Below, one piece after another: positions 40,854 through 47,984 of a DNA stretch of 64,000 nt. Source of the DNA: Clostridiaceae bacterium. Its GTDB lineage: Bacteria; Bacillota; Clostridia; Lachnospirales; Lachnospiraceae. Within the stretch, counting starts at the first letter, position 1. Each line of letters begins with the position of its first letter. The notes beneath the pieces are model-generated. The model ran no database searches. It was not told the origin of the DNA and saw only the letters and a list, made by a program, of their open reading frames with translations. A program made the position numbers and the translations under genes. The DNA is taken from assembly GCA_009911065.1 (NCBI GenBank), contig QXWR01000012.1, positions 52,875 to 116,874 on the forward strand, read 5' to 3'.

Positions 40854-40884
40854 GAAATACTTATCCTCCCCTTTTTATCCGGTC
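40854..40884 (+). repeat. Right copy of the 31-bp inverted repeat
   Basis: Exact reverse complement of 36305-36335. It precedes the terminator of the lipase operon and includes CCTCCCC. A 23-codon frame (ATG 40831 to TAG 40902, with AGGGGG upstream) runs through it; its coding status is doubtful. Confidence 0.85.
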
Positions 40885-40918
40885 CGTTTACAGAGACGTA
40901 GGCGGGCCGGATTTTTTG
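40877..40918 (+). terminator. Terminator of the lipase operon
   Basis: ATCCGGTCC (40877-40885) pairs with GGGCCGGAT (40904-40912), with one G-U, then TTTTTT. Confidence 0.85.
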
Positions 40919-40996
40919 TGCATTTGATTTTTTGATGGTTCAAAAGATGTTTTTGTGGAAAAGCAGAACTTTTTATGATATGTTATACTTAAAAAG

Positions 40997-41013
40997 ATAC
41001 TTTTAGAAAGTAT
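40997..41013. promoter_or_regulatory. Candidate autoregulatory operator of the ROK gene
   Basis: Palindrome ATACTTT-TAG-AAAGTAT directly upstream of the ribosome site of the ROK regulator gene. Confidence 0.5.
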
Positions 41014-41023
41014 AGGAGATAAA

Positions 41024-42142
41024 ATGGATAAAAAGAAAATTACCAATATGGAAGTAAAAAAGAAGAACCGGAATGATGTTTTTCGCTACATATGCAGCAA
41101 TGGGATGGTATCCAATCCGGATATTGCTTATGGGCTGAAATTAAGCCTGCCGACAGCGACACAGATTACGAAAGAATTGATTGAACGAGGGCTTGTGGAA
41201 GAGATGGGAGAGATGGAATCAACAGGGGGCAGAAGAGCAAAAGCCTTAGCTGTGTCTGGGAATGCAGGGAAAGCTGTTGGGATGGATATTACGAAAAACC
41301 ATATCAGTCTGGTTCTTACAGAACTGACTGGTAAGATTATAAAATACGAACGGATTTTTTTGCCCTATGACAAGGGAGAGGATTATTATCGGGAGGCGAG
41401 TCAAAAGACAGAATGGTTTTTGAAGAATAATGGATGCAGCAAGGAAAGGGTACTGGGAATTGGAATATCATTTCCGGGAATTATAGATTTGGACCGGGAA
41501 ATGGTTGCAGACTCTCATATTCTTGGAGTAAATGACCTGCCGTTTTCTGCGGTAAGACGTTTTTTTCCCTATCCCTGCCATTTTTTAAATGATGCAAATG
41601 CCGGGGCATATGCAGAAGGAATCCAGTCAGAAAGCATCCATCGGTTTTTTTATTTGTCTCTGAGTAATACGGTAGGGGGTGCGGTTTACAGCAATGGAAT
41701 GCTGGAACAGGGGAGCAATTTCCGCTGTGGGGAAGTAGGTCATATGACGGTTGTTCCAGATGGGAAAATCTGTTATTGTGGAAAGTATGGATGTTTGGAT
41801 GCCTATTGTTCTGCAAAGTGTCTGACTGACGGGAGAGTGGAAGATTTTTTTGAGCGGTTGCATGAAGGGGAACAAGAAGCAATGGCCTTATGGGAACAAT
41901 ATGCCTCCTATCTGGCTATAGCAGTGAATAATATTCATATGGTTTTGGATTGCGATGTGGTTTTGGGAGGATATGTGGGAAGCTGTATGGGGGAGTCAAT
42001 TCAGAAGATTCGGGATAACGTGTTGGGAAGGAATACATTTGCAGAAGATGGCTCTTTTATCAGAACCTGCAGGCATAAAACGGGAGCAGCTGCATTAGGG
42101 GCGTCTTTCAAGGTGATTGAGATGTTTATGGAACAAGTATAA
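41024..42142 (+). CDS. ROK-family transcriptional regulator (XylR/NagC-type)
   Basis: 372 aa. An N-terminal winged helix (about 15-75: Asn-Pro-Asp-Ile-Ala-Tyr, then Ser-Leu-Pro-Thr-Ala-Thr-Gln-Ile-Thr) is joined to a ROK sugar-kinase-like domain with Asn-Asp-Ala-Asn-Ala-Gly-Ala near 190. The zinc motif Cys-Tyr-Cys-Gly-Lys-Tyr-Gly-Cys is near 247. Start behind AGGAGATAAA. Such regulators repress sugar genes until the sugar binds. The polyol dehydrogenase and GPH symporter genes 220 nt downstream are the likely targets, and palindromes precede both transcription units. Confidence 0.92.
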   Translation: MDKKKITNMEVKKKNRNDVFRYICSNGMVSNPDIAYGLKLSLPTATQITKELIERGLVEEMGEMESTGGRRAKALAVSGNAGKAVGMDITKNHISLVLTELTGKIIKYERIFLPYDKGEDYYREASQKTEWFLKNNGCSKERVLGIGISFPGIIDLDREMVADSHILGVNDLPFSAVRRFFPYPCHFLNDANAGAYAEGIQSESIHRFFYLSLSNTVGGAVYSNGMLEQGSNFRCGEVGHMTVVPDGKICYCGKYGCLDAYCSAKCLTDGRVEDFFERLHEGEQEAMALWEQYASYLAIAVNNIHMVLDCDVVLGGYVGSCMGESIQKIRDNVLGRNTFAEDGSFIRTCRHKTGAAALGASFKVIEMFMEQV

Positions 42143-42266
42143 GATATAAACAACATTGGCGTTTGAGATTTCAGAAATGGAATCTCTTTTTTTATTGCAT
42201 TTTTACTAAAAATTAGATTTGGATTTTAGATGAAGTGACGAAAGTCGGTAAAATGCCAATTTAATC

Positions 42267-42295
42267 TTGACAAAAAGCCATTTGGGAAATAAAAT
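42267..42295 (+). promoter_or_regulatory. Promoter of the polyol dehydrogenase/symporter operon
   Basis: TTGACA (42267-42272) and TAAAAT (42290-42295), spaced 17 nt. Confidence 0.8.
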
Positions 42296-42313
42296 AATAC
42301 ACATAATAAAACT

Positions 42314-42332
42314 ATTTAATAAAGTATTAAAT
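42314..42332. promoter_or_regulatory. Candidate ROK operator
   Basis: Perfect palindrome ATTTAATA-AAG-TATTAAAT placed about 12 nt downstream of the predicted transcription start, where a bound repressor would block elongation. Confidence 0.55.
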
Positions 42333-42362
42333 AAATTATAAAAGAAAGAAGAGGTATGAACG

Positions 42363-43412
42363 ATGAAAGGAACAATGAAAACTGCGGTGATGCTGGGAAT
42401 TGGTAAGATGGGGTTTGAAGAGAGGGACATTCCATCCCCCAAGGACAATGAGGTTTTAGTAAAATTAGAGTATGTGGGCATTTGCGGCAGTGACCTTCAT
42501 TATTATGAAACAGGGGCAATCGGGGATTATGTGGTAAAGCCGCCCTTTGTGCTGGGACATGAGCCAGGTGGGACGGTTGTGGAAGTGGGAAAGAATGTGA
42601 AGCATTTAAAGGTTGGGGACCGGGTTGCATTGGAACCAGGAAAGACCTGTGGTCACTGTGAGTTTTGTAAAACCGGGAATTACAATCTTTGTCCGGATGT
42701 GGTGTTTTTTGCAACCCCTCCAGTGGACGGTGTATTTCAGGAATATGTGGCACATGAAGCAGACTTGTGCTTTAAACTGCCAGATAATGTAAGCACATTG
42801 GAAGGCGCTTTGATTGAGCCTTTGGCAGTGGGCTTCCATGCAGCGATGCAGGGTGGGGCAAGAGCAGGCCAGACTGCAGTGGTCATGGGAGCAGGATGCA
42901 TTGGCCTTGTGACAATGATGGCATTAAAAGCAATGGGAGTATCCAAGGTATATGTGGTGGATATTATGGAAAAACGGCTTCAGAAAGCGTTGGAATTGGG
43001 TGCGGACGGAGTAATCAACGGGAGTCAGACCGATGCAGTGAAAGAGGTAAGGAGACTTACAGATGGAAACGGCTGTGATCTGGCAGTGGAAACGGCAGGT
43101 ACACAATTAACGACAGTTCAGACCATACATATGACAAAAAAAGGCGCTGTCATTGTATTGGTTGGATACAGTAAGAGCGGTGAAATGACACTGCCTATGA
43201 GCCTTGCCCTGGATAAAGAACTGACCTTTAAGACCGTATTTCGTTACCGCCATATTTATCCAATGGCGATTGATGCAGTTGCGGCAGGTAAAGTAAACTT
43301 AAAAGGGATTGTGACAGACGTATTTGGTCTGGACGAGGCGCAGAAAGCTATGGATTACAGCGTAAACAATAAAGCGGATATTGTGAAGGCCGTTATTCGT
43401 ATTGGTGAATAA
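42363..43412 (+). CDS. Zinc-dependent polyol dehydrogenase (sorbitol/xylitol dehydrogenase type)
   Basis: 349 aa, medium-chain dehydrogenase. Catalytic zinc region Cys-Gly-Ser-Asp-Leu-His-Tyr-Tyr near 38 and Gly-His-Glu-Pro-Gly-Gly near 63, structural zinc set Cys-Gly-His-Cys-Glu-Phe-Cys near 97, and NAD-binding Gly-Ala-Gly-Cys-Ile-Gly near 176. Tyr-Tyr after the His and Val-Val-Lys-Pro-Pro are typical of the sorbitol/xylitol branch, converting a polyol to a keto-sugar with NAD. First gene of a ROK-controlled operon with a GPH symporter. Exact substrate unknown. Confidence 0.9.
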   Translation: MKGTMKTAVMLGIGKMGFEERDIPSPKDNEVLVKLEYVGICGSDLHYYETGAIGDYVVKPPFVLGHEPGGTVVEVGKNVKHLKVGDRVALEPGKTCGHCEFCKTGNYNLCPDVVFFATPPVDGVFQEYVAHEADLCFKLPDNVSTLEGALIEPLAVGFHAAMQGGARAGQTAVVMGAGCIGLVTMMALKAMGVSKVYVVDIMEKRLQKALELGADGVINGSQTDAVKEVRRLTDGNGCDLAVETAGTQLTTVQTIHMTKKGAVIVLVGYSKSGEMTLPMSLALDKELTFKTVFRYRHIYPMAIDAVAAGKVNLKGIVTDVFGLDEAQKAMDYSVNNKADIVKAVIRIGE

Positions 43413-43499
43413 CCCAATGAAAGAGTTTACTGATATGATCAATTTTACAGACAAACCGGGAGAAGGTTAAACTTAACCAATATTATGAGGAGGATGGCA

Positions 43500-44870
43500 A
43501 TGGAGCAGAAAAATGTAGATGTAAAAGTGCCGATGATCAGTAAGATTGCTTATGGTATGGGGGATGTGGGGTGTAATTTCAGCTGGATGTTTGTGGGAAA
43601 TTTTCTGATGATTTTTTATACGGATGTTTTTGGAATTGGAATGGGGGCAGTGGCAGGGCTGATGCTGTTTTCCAGATTCTGGGATGCCATCAACGATCCG
43701 GTGATTGGAGGTTTCAGTGATAAGACCCATACAAGATGGGGAAGATACCGTCCCTGGCTTCTGATTGCAGCGCCCCTTACTGCTCTTGTGTTGATGCTGA
43801 CCTTTTGGGCGCATCCAAATTGGCCGTCCACAGTAAAGATTGTTTATATGGCAATTACTTACTGTATCTTAGTGTTAGGCTATACCTGTGTGAATATTCC
43901 TTATGGAACGCTGTGCGGCGCGATGACCCAGAACATAGAAGAACGGGCAAAAATTAATACCTTTCGGTCAGTAAGTGCAATGATTGCCATCGGTATTATT
44001 AATATTATAACGGTTCCTTTGATTGGGACACTGGGAAAAGGGGATGACAGACAGGGATACCTTTTGGTTGCTGTTATTTATGGATGTATTTTTGCTCTTT
44101 GCCATATTTTCTGTTTTGCCAAAACAAAGGAAGTGGTGGAAGTTCCTGAGAAGGAAAAAATTTCTCTGAAAGTGCAGCTTACATCTGTGGCGAAAAACAA
44201 GCCGTATCTGATTGCAGTGGCAGGACAATTTCTGTTTGGAGTTACCCTTTACGGAAGAAATGCAGATGCACTTTACTATTTTACCTATGTGGAAGGAAAC
44301 CAGGCGTTGTTCAGTACATATTCCCTTTGCATTATCCTTCCTTCGATTATTGGCGCAGCTTGTTTTCCGATTGTATTCCGGCTGACAAACAATAAGGGGC
44401 GTTCCGCATCCATATTTGCATTGCTTACTGGAATCAGTATGTTTTGTATGTACTTTTTTACGGCCGGAGAGGCTCCGGTTCCATTTTATCTGTTTTCCTG
44501 TTTGGCACAATTTTTCTTTTCTGGATTTAACACAGCGATTTATGCGATAGTGCCGGATTGTGTGGAGTATGGGGAATGGAAAACAGGGCTTCGCAATGAT
44601 GGTTTCCAGTATGCGTTTATTTCATTGGGAAATAAGATCGGGATGGCTATCGGCACTTCTGCTTTGGCAGCAGTTTTAGGAAGTTTGGGATACATGGCAA
44701 ACCAGCAGCAAAATCCGGCTGTGGTGGCGGTGATGAAACACTCATTTACAACAATTCCAGGTATATTGTGGATGGTTACAGCAGGGGTCTTATATTTTTA
44801 CCGCCTGAACAGAAAATCCTACAATAAAATCGTTCAGGAAATTCAGGAGAGGAAGAATAACGGGAAGTAG
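43500..44870 (+). CDS. GPH-family sugar:cation symporter
   Basis: 456 aa from ATG 43500, 6 nt behind AGGAGG; the in-frame ATG 43485 contains the ribosome site and is rejected. Twelve membrane segments are expected. GPH signatures: Tyr-Gly-Met-Gly-Asp-Val-Gly near 18, Asp-Ala-Ile-Asn-Asp-Pro-Val-Ile-Gly near 65, then Arg-Trp-Gly-Arg-Tyr-Arg-Pro-Trp. The family imports glycosides, pentosides or hexuronides with Na+ or H+. Co-operonic with the polyol dehydrogenase, so a sugar alcohol or related glycoside is likely. Confidence 0.92.
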   Translation: MEQKNVDVKVPMISKIAYGMGDVGCNFSWMFVGNFLMIFYTDVFGIGMGAVAGLMLFSRFWDAINDPVIGGFSDKTHTRWGRYRPWLLIAAPLTALVLMLTFWAHPNWPSTVKIVYMAITYCILVLGYTCVNIPYGTLCGAMTQNIEERAKINTFRSVSAMIAIGIINIITVPLIGTLGKGDDRQGYLLVAVIYGCIFALCHIFCFAKTKEVVEVPEKEKISLKVQLTSVAKNKPYLIAVAGQFLFGVTLYGRNADALYYFTYVEGNQALFSTYSLCIILPSIIGAACFPIVFRLTNNKGRSASIFALLTGISMFCMYFFTAGEAPVPFYLFSCLAQFFFSGFNTAIYAIVPDCVEYGEWKTGLRNDGFQYAFISLGNKIGMAIGTSALAAVLGSLGYMANQQQNPAVVAVMKHSFTTIPGILWMVTAGVLYFYRLNRKSYNKIVQEIQERKNNGK

Positions 44871-44876
44871 GAAGGA

Positions 44877-44926
44877 ATATAACCGATTCATCTTGCAAAC
44901 TTAGGGGTGAGATGAATCGGTTATAT
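44877..44926 (+). terminator. Long hairpin at the end of the symporter gene
   Basis: Perfect 17-bp stem: ATATAACCGATTCATCT (44877-44893) and its complement (44910-44926). The T-run is weak, so efficiency is uncertain. Confidence 0.65.
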
Positions 44927-44986
44927 GAGTTTGATGGAAAATATATGATGCTCTGTACTTTGTACTCTTGCAATATTCAAAAATTG

Positions 44987-45268
44987 TCACAAATCCGTAA
45001 TTTCATCAGAGGCGATGGATTCCCAGTTATCATCAAGCATTTTCATCAGCGCTGAATAGGTGATTTTTTTAGGTGCGATTTTATGGCGAAAAGGGCTGGT
45101 ATCTGATTTGGCTGTGATCATTATGGTTTGGGATTTGGGCGAAAAGGTTAGTTTGTGTATGTCTGTATAAATTTCACAATCCGATTCACTTAAAATAGCT
45201 TGATTCAAATGATCACGAAAATTTTTATTGCCCTTTGCTAGTAGTAAAAAATCATAGGTCATTATCAT
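44987..45268 (-). CDS. Unrecognised 93-aa protein in a SUKH cluster
   Basis: ATG 45268 (minus), 8 nt behind GAGG. A small soluble protein with an N-terminal helical part and a strand containing Gln-Thr-Ile-Met-Ile-Thr-Ala. No family was recognised. It follows a 25-codon frame and a SUKH-family gene on the same strand, so it may belong to a small immunity-gene group. Confidence 0.55.
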   Translation of the reverse strand: MIMTYDFLLLAKGNKNFRDHLNQAILSESDCEIYTDIHKLTFSPKSQTIMITAKSDTSPFRHKIAPKKITYSALMKMLDDNWESIASDEITDL

Positions 45269-45291
45269 ATCGTTACCTCAACAGGAGCAAA

Positions 45292-45369
45292 TTATAATTT
45301 GCATACATCAACCCAGGATGCAAAGCCAGAGTATTTTTCCAACTCCTCAATGGACAGTTCAATGGCCAT
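45292..45369 (-). CDS. Very short ORF (25 aa) with a strong ribosome site
   Basis: On the minus strand AAGGAGGAG precedes ATG 45369. The frame reads Met-Ala-Ile-Glu-Leu-Ser-Ile-Glu-Glu-Leu-Glu and stops at TAA 45294-45292. It lies between the SUKH gene and the 93-aa gene, with short gaps on both sides. It could be a genuine microprotein or the surviving N-terminus of a truncated gene. Confidence 0.45.
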   Translation of the reverse strand: MAIELSIEELEKYSGFASWVDVCKL

Positions 45370-45378
45370 AGCTCCTCC

Positions 45379-46065
45379 TTAATAAGAGTAATCTCGTTCC
45401 AGCTCTTCTTCTGTTGGGAATTTTGCCTCGTCCTCATCCAGAAAATCACCGGTACATACAAAGCGGAGGAAATCGCCAAAATCCTTGCAGATATACAACC
45501 TGGATTCCATGTATTCTCTTATTTCCTCTGCACTTTCCCAGCTCACCCCATCGTCAATCAGCATATCGTATACCCCTTCTTCATGTATGGTGACAATGCC
45601 GCCATTCACCAAATCCAGAAATGTGAGATAACCATATACATTGCCAAGTTGAATAAAACCAGCTTTTAAAAAGCAAGGACATTCATCTTGCTGTACCCCT
45701 TGCTGTTGTATAAGATTTTCCAGAAATTCTTTTCCGCTATCTCCGGTTATATTGTGCCATTCAAATTCAACGGTCGGACCAATATCAAATTCTGGCCGTG
45801 AGACATAGGCATTTTGCTCGCGGGAGAAGGTTTGCCCCCAGGAGTTGGCAAAAGAATCGCCGCAGAAAGAGACAAGGACAGTAATGTCTTCCGGCATTTT
45901 ATAGCTTAACAGAAATTCGCGGTATGGGGTGGGCAGACAATACCCAAGTCCCTGTTCAATTACCGACAAATCCTGATCAGTGAATGTGGATTCTTCCAAA
46001 GGATTTTTCCACAAATGTGGTTCACGCTCTCTTAATAGATTCAGATATTTTTTGGTTGTGGTCAT
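45379..46065 (-). CDS. SMI1/KNR4 (SUKH)-family protein, probable orphan immunity protein
   Basis: 228 aa, start at ATG 46065 (minus) with AGAGGAGG upstream. SUKH features: Thr-Asp-Gln-Asp-Leu-Ser-Val-Ile-Glu, then Cys-Leu-Pro-Thr-Pro-Tyr-Arg-Glu-Phe-Leu-Leu-Ser-Tyr (about 43-55), and a central strand Gly-Tyr-Leu-Thr-Phe-Leu-Asp. SUKH proteins typically neutralise polymorphic toxins. No toxin is adjacent, so this may protect against toxins delivered by competitors. Confidence 0.82.
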   Translation of the reverse strand: MTTTKKYLNLLREREPHLWKNPLEESTFTDQDLSVIEQGLGYCLPTPYREFLLSYKMPEDITVLVSFCGDSFANSWGQTFSREQNAYVSRPEFDIGPTVEFEWHNITGDSGKEFLENLIQQQGVQQDECPCFLKAGFIQLGNVYGYLTFLDLVNGGIVTIHEEGVYDMLIDDGVSWESAEEIREYMESRLYICKDFGDFLRFVCTGDFLDEDEAKFPTEEELERDYSY

Positions 46066-46333
46066 AGAAATCCTCCTCTTTTGGGCAGCTTAACCTGCTG
46101 CAATGGGATATGGAAATTTGCCAGTTGTTTATAAAAGGCAACACAGCCTTTATTGGCAGAAAGTAAATTCAGTTTAGCATATTTCTATAACATGTACAAG
46201 ATAAAAAAATTACTTTTCATTGCGGTTAAAAAATGATATATTGAAGAGAGAAGCATTTCAGATAGAAAGAACAAAGAGCAGATGAACCGATGGATCTTAT
46301 GGTGTGAAATTCAGCAAAGAGGGGAGAATTACC

Positions 46334-46993
46334 ATGTCTCTTGAAAATTATTTTCCCATATGGGAGAAACTGACATCTGCCCAGCAGGACAAACTGAATG
46401 GCTGTGTGATTGACAAATGGTTCAAAAAAGGAGAGTCTGTGCTGCATAGAGAGGGGGATTGCAACGGTCTTTTGTTGATTCAGACTGGCCGGCTTCGAGT
46501 GTACATTCTTTCTGAAGGAGGGCGGGAGATAACGATTTACCGTCTTCTGGACATGGATTTGTGTCTGTTTTCCGCATCCTGTATGATGAACAGCATCCAG
46601 TTTGATGTGATGGTGAAGGCAGAGAAAGATACCAGGGTTTTTATTATTCCTGCCAAAGTTTATAAGGAAATCATGGAAGAGTCAGCTGTGGTGGCAAATT
46701 ATACCAATGAAATTATGGCCAGCCGCTTTTCGGATGTCATGTGGTTGATAGAACAGATTATGTGGAAGAGTCTGGACAAACGGGTGGCAGGGTTTCTGAT
46801 GGAAGAGATGGTTTTGGAGGGGACAATGAAACTCAACCTGACTCATGAAGCCATTGCCAACCACTTGGGAACCCATCGGGAAGTCATTACCCGGATGCTT
46901 CGCTATTTTCAGGATGAAGGCATGGTGAAGCTGGCCCGCGGTATGGTGGAGGTGCTGGATTCCAAACGGGTGCAACAGCTTCATGAGGAATAA
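46334..46993 (+). CDS. Crp/Fnr-family transcriptional regulator near a ferredoxin operon
   Basis: 219 aa from ATG 46334 (GGGGAGAA upstream). The N-terminal effector barrel (10-120) contains Gly-Asp-Cys-Asn-Gly-Leu-Leu-Leu-Ile-Gln-Thr-Gly and Cys-Leu-Phe-Ser-Ala-Ser-Cys-Met-Met, typical of anaerobe Crp/Fnr proteins. The C-terminal helix-turn-helix has Leu-Thr-His-Glu-Ala-Ile-Ala-Asn-His-Leu-Gly-Thr-His-Arg-Glu-Val-Ile-Thr-Arg. Its stop is 3 nt from the end of the convergent ferredoxin/NapH-like operon, an association seen with regulators of oxidative or electron-transfer stress. Confidence 0.9.
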   Translation: MSLENYFPIWEKLTSAQQDKLNGCVIDKWFKKGESVLHREGDCNGLLLIQTGRLRVYILSEGGREITIYRLLDMDLCLFSASCMMNSIQFDVMVKAEKDTRVFIIPAKVYKEIMEESAVVANYTNEIMASRFSDVMWLIEQIMWKSLDKRVAGFLMEEMVLEGTMKLNLTHEAIANHLGTHREVITRMLRYFQDEGMVKLARGMVEVLDSKRVQQLHEE

Positions 46994-46996
46994 AAA

Positions 46997-47575
46997 TCAG
47001 GATTTTCGGTGAGGATGGGCCTTGCAGATTAACTGGGTCATGGTACCCATGGGACAATAGACACACCAGCTTCGAGGCTTAAACAATGCCATGGTGATCA
47101 GACCAAGGACTGTGGAGGTCAACATTACACTGTAAAAGCCAAATGCAAACTGAGCCACACCTGGGTGAAACCGTGTTTCGTGATAGGCCCAGTGCCAAGG
47201 CAGTTTAAAGGTCCACAAAAGCGTGACTACCTGTTTCAGACTTCTGGCATCTGTAAAGACCAGATACGTGTTCCAGAGCATTTGCAGAAACATAACAAGG
47301 AAAAAGGACAGAAATCCGTAGCGGAACCATTTACTTTTCATCCATTTGGGAATGTCTTTTTTTCGGGACAGTCCAAAGGAACCTCCCAACAGTCCAAACA
47401 GCTGTCCCCTGCCGCAATAGCGGTTGCAGTATCCTTTGTTTCCTTTTGTCAGAGAGATGATCAGAGGGATGAAAAAGCAAAGTAAACCCAGCCACGCAAA
47501 AAGGATGTTGAAAAATCCCAGGATAAGGTAGGTCATAGATACCACCCATAAATAATCATACCATTTCTTTTTCAT
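46997..47575 (-). CDS. NapH/CcoG-like membrane protein with 4Fe-4S cysteine motifs
   Basis: 192 aa from ATG 47575 (minus), 5 nt behind AGGAGGTGG. Four to five membrane segments. Cys-Asn-Arg-Tyr-Cys-Gly-Arg-Gly-Gln-Leu-Phe (about 57-67) and Cys-Val-Tyr-Cys-Pro-Met-Gly-Thr-Met (about 177-185) match the membrane-bound Fe-S electron-transfer module of NapH, but there is no C-terminal ferredoxin domain. That domain is supplied by the separate ferredoxin gene, whose 3' end overlaps this start by 20 nt. Likely passes electrons between the membrane and a soluble partner; the donor and acceptor are unknown. Confidence 0.82.
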   Translation of the reverse strand: MKKKWYDYLWVVSMTYLILGFFNILFAWLGLLCFFIPLIISLTKGNKGYCNRYCGRGQLFGLLGGSFGLSRKKDIPKWMKSKWFRYGFLSFFLVMFLQMLWNTYLVFTDARSLKQVVTLLWTFKLPWHWAYHETRFHPGVAQFAFGFYSVMLTSTVLGLITMALFKPRSWCVYCPMGTMTQLICKAHPHRKS

Positions 47576-47783
47576 CTTCCACCTCCTGAATGACAATCAC
47601 AGATGCAGGACATTCTTTGGCACATTTGCCGCATCCCACACATTTGTTAAAATCTACTTTTGCTGCAATGCCTTTTGGGACCTGGATTGCAGCCATGGGA
47701 CATACTTTGACACAGCAGCCGCAGGCTACGCAGAAGTTTTCATCTACCAGTGCCTTTCTTTTTTTCCTTTTTTTGGTTTCCAT
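47556..47783 (-). CDS. 2[4Fe-4S] ferredoxin
   Basis: 75 aa with two cluster motifs, Cys-Val-Ala-Cys-Gly-Cys-Cys-Val-Lys-Val-Cys-Pro and Cys-Val-Gly-Cys-Gly-Lys-Cys-Ala-Lys-Glu-Cys-Pro. A Lys/Arg-rich N-terminal tail (residues 4-10) could contact membrane lipids or the NapH-like partner. First gene of the two-gene operon, with AGGAGG upstream of ATG 47783. Confidence 0.92.
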   Translation of the reverse strand: METKKRKKRKALVDENFCVACGCCVKVCPMAAIQVPKGIAAKVDFNKCVGCGKCAKECPASVIVIQEVEDEKEMV

Positions 47784-47984
47784 ATGTATTCCTCCTAAAA
47801 CAGTTCCATTTTATTATAAATGCTGGGAGAAAATTGTCTGTGATGTTGTTACAGAAAGATTGTTACTGTAGCGAAGGATTCTGAATAAAGCAGGGAACTT
47901 TATTGAAGGGAAAAAATTTTCGTGTTAAAATGTATTTTAGGAAAAGGTTTGGGCAATGAATGGGGAAAGAAGGGAAGTGAGACT

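Noticed and set aside
45273..45479. 68-aa minus-strand frame overlapping the SUKH gene
   Set aside because: Mostly antiparallel-frame shadow of the SUKH gene; the supported short frame is 45369-45292 with AAGGAGGAG.
47846..47866. Direct repeat TTGTTAC, 14 bp apart, upstream of the ferredoxin operon
   Set aside because: Direct, not inverted, and too short to call a Crp/Fnr site.
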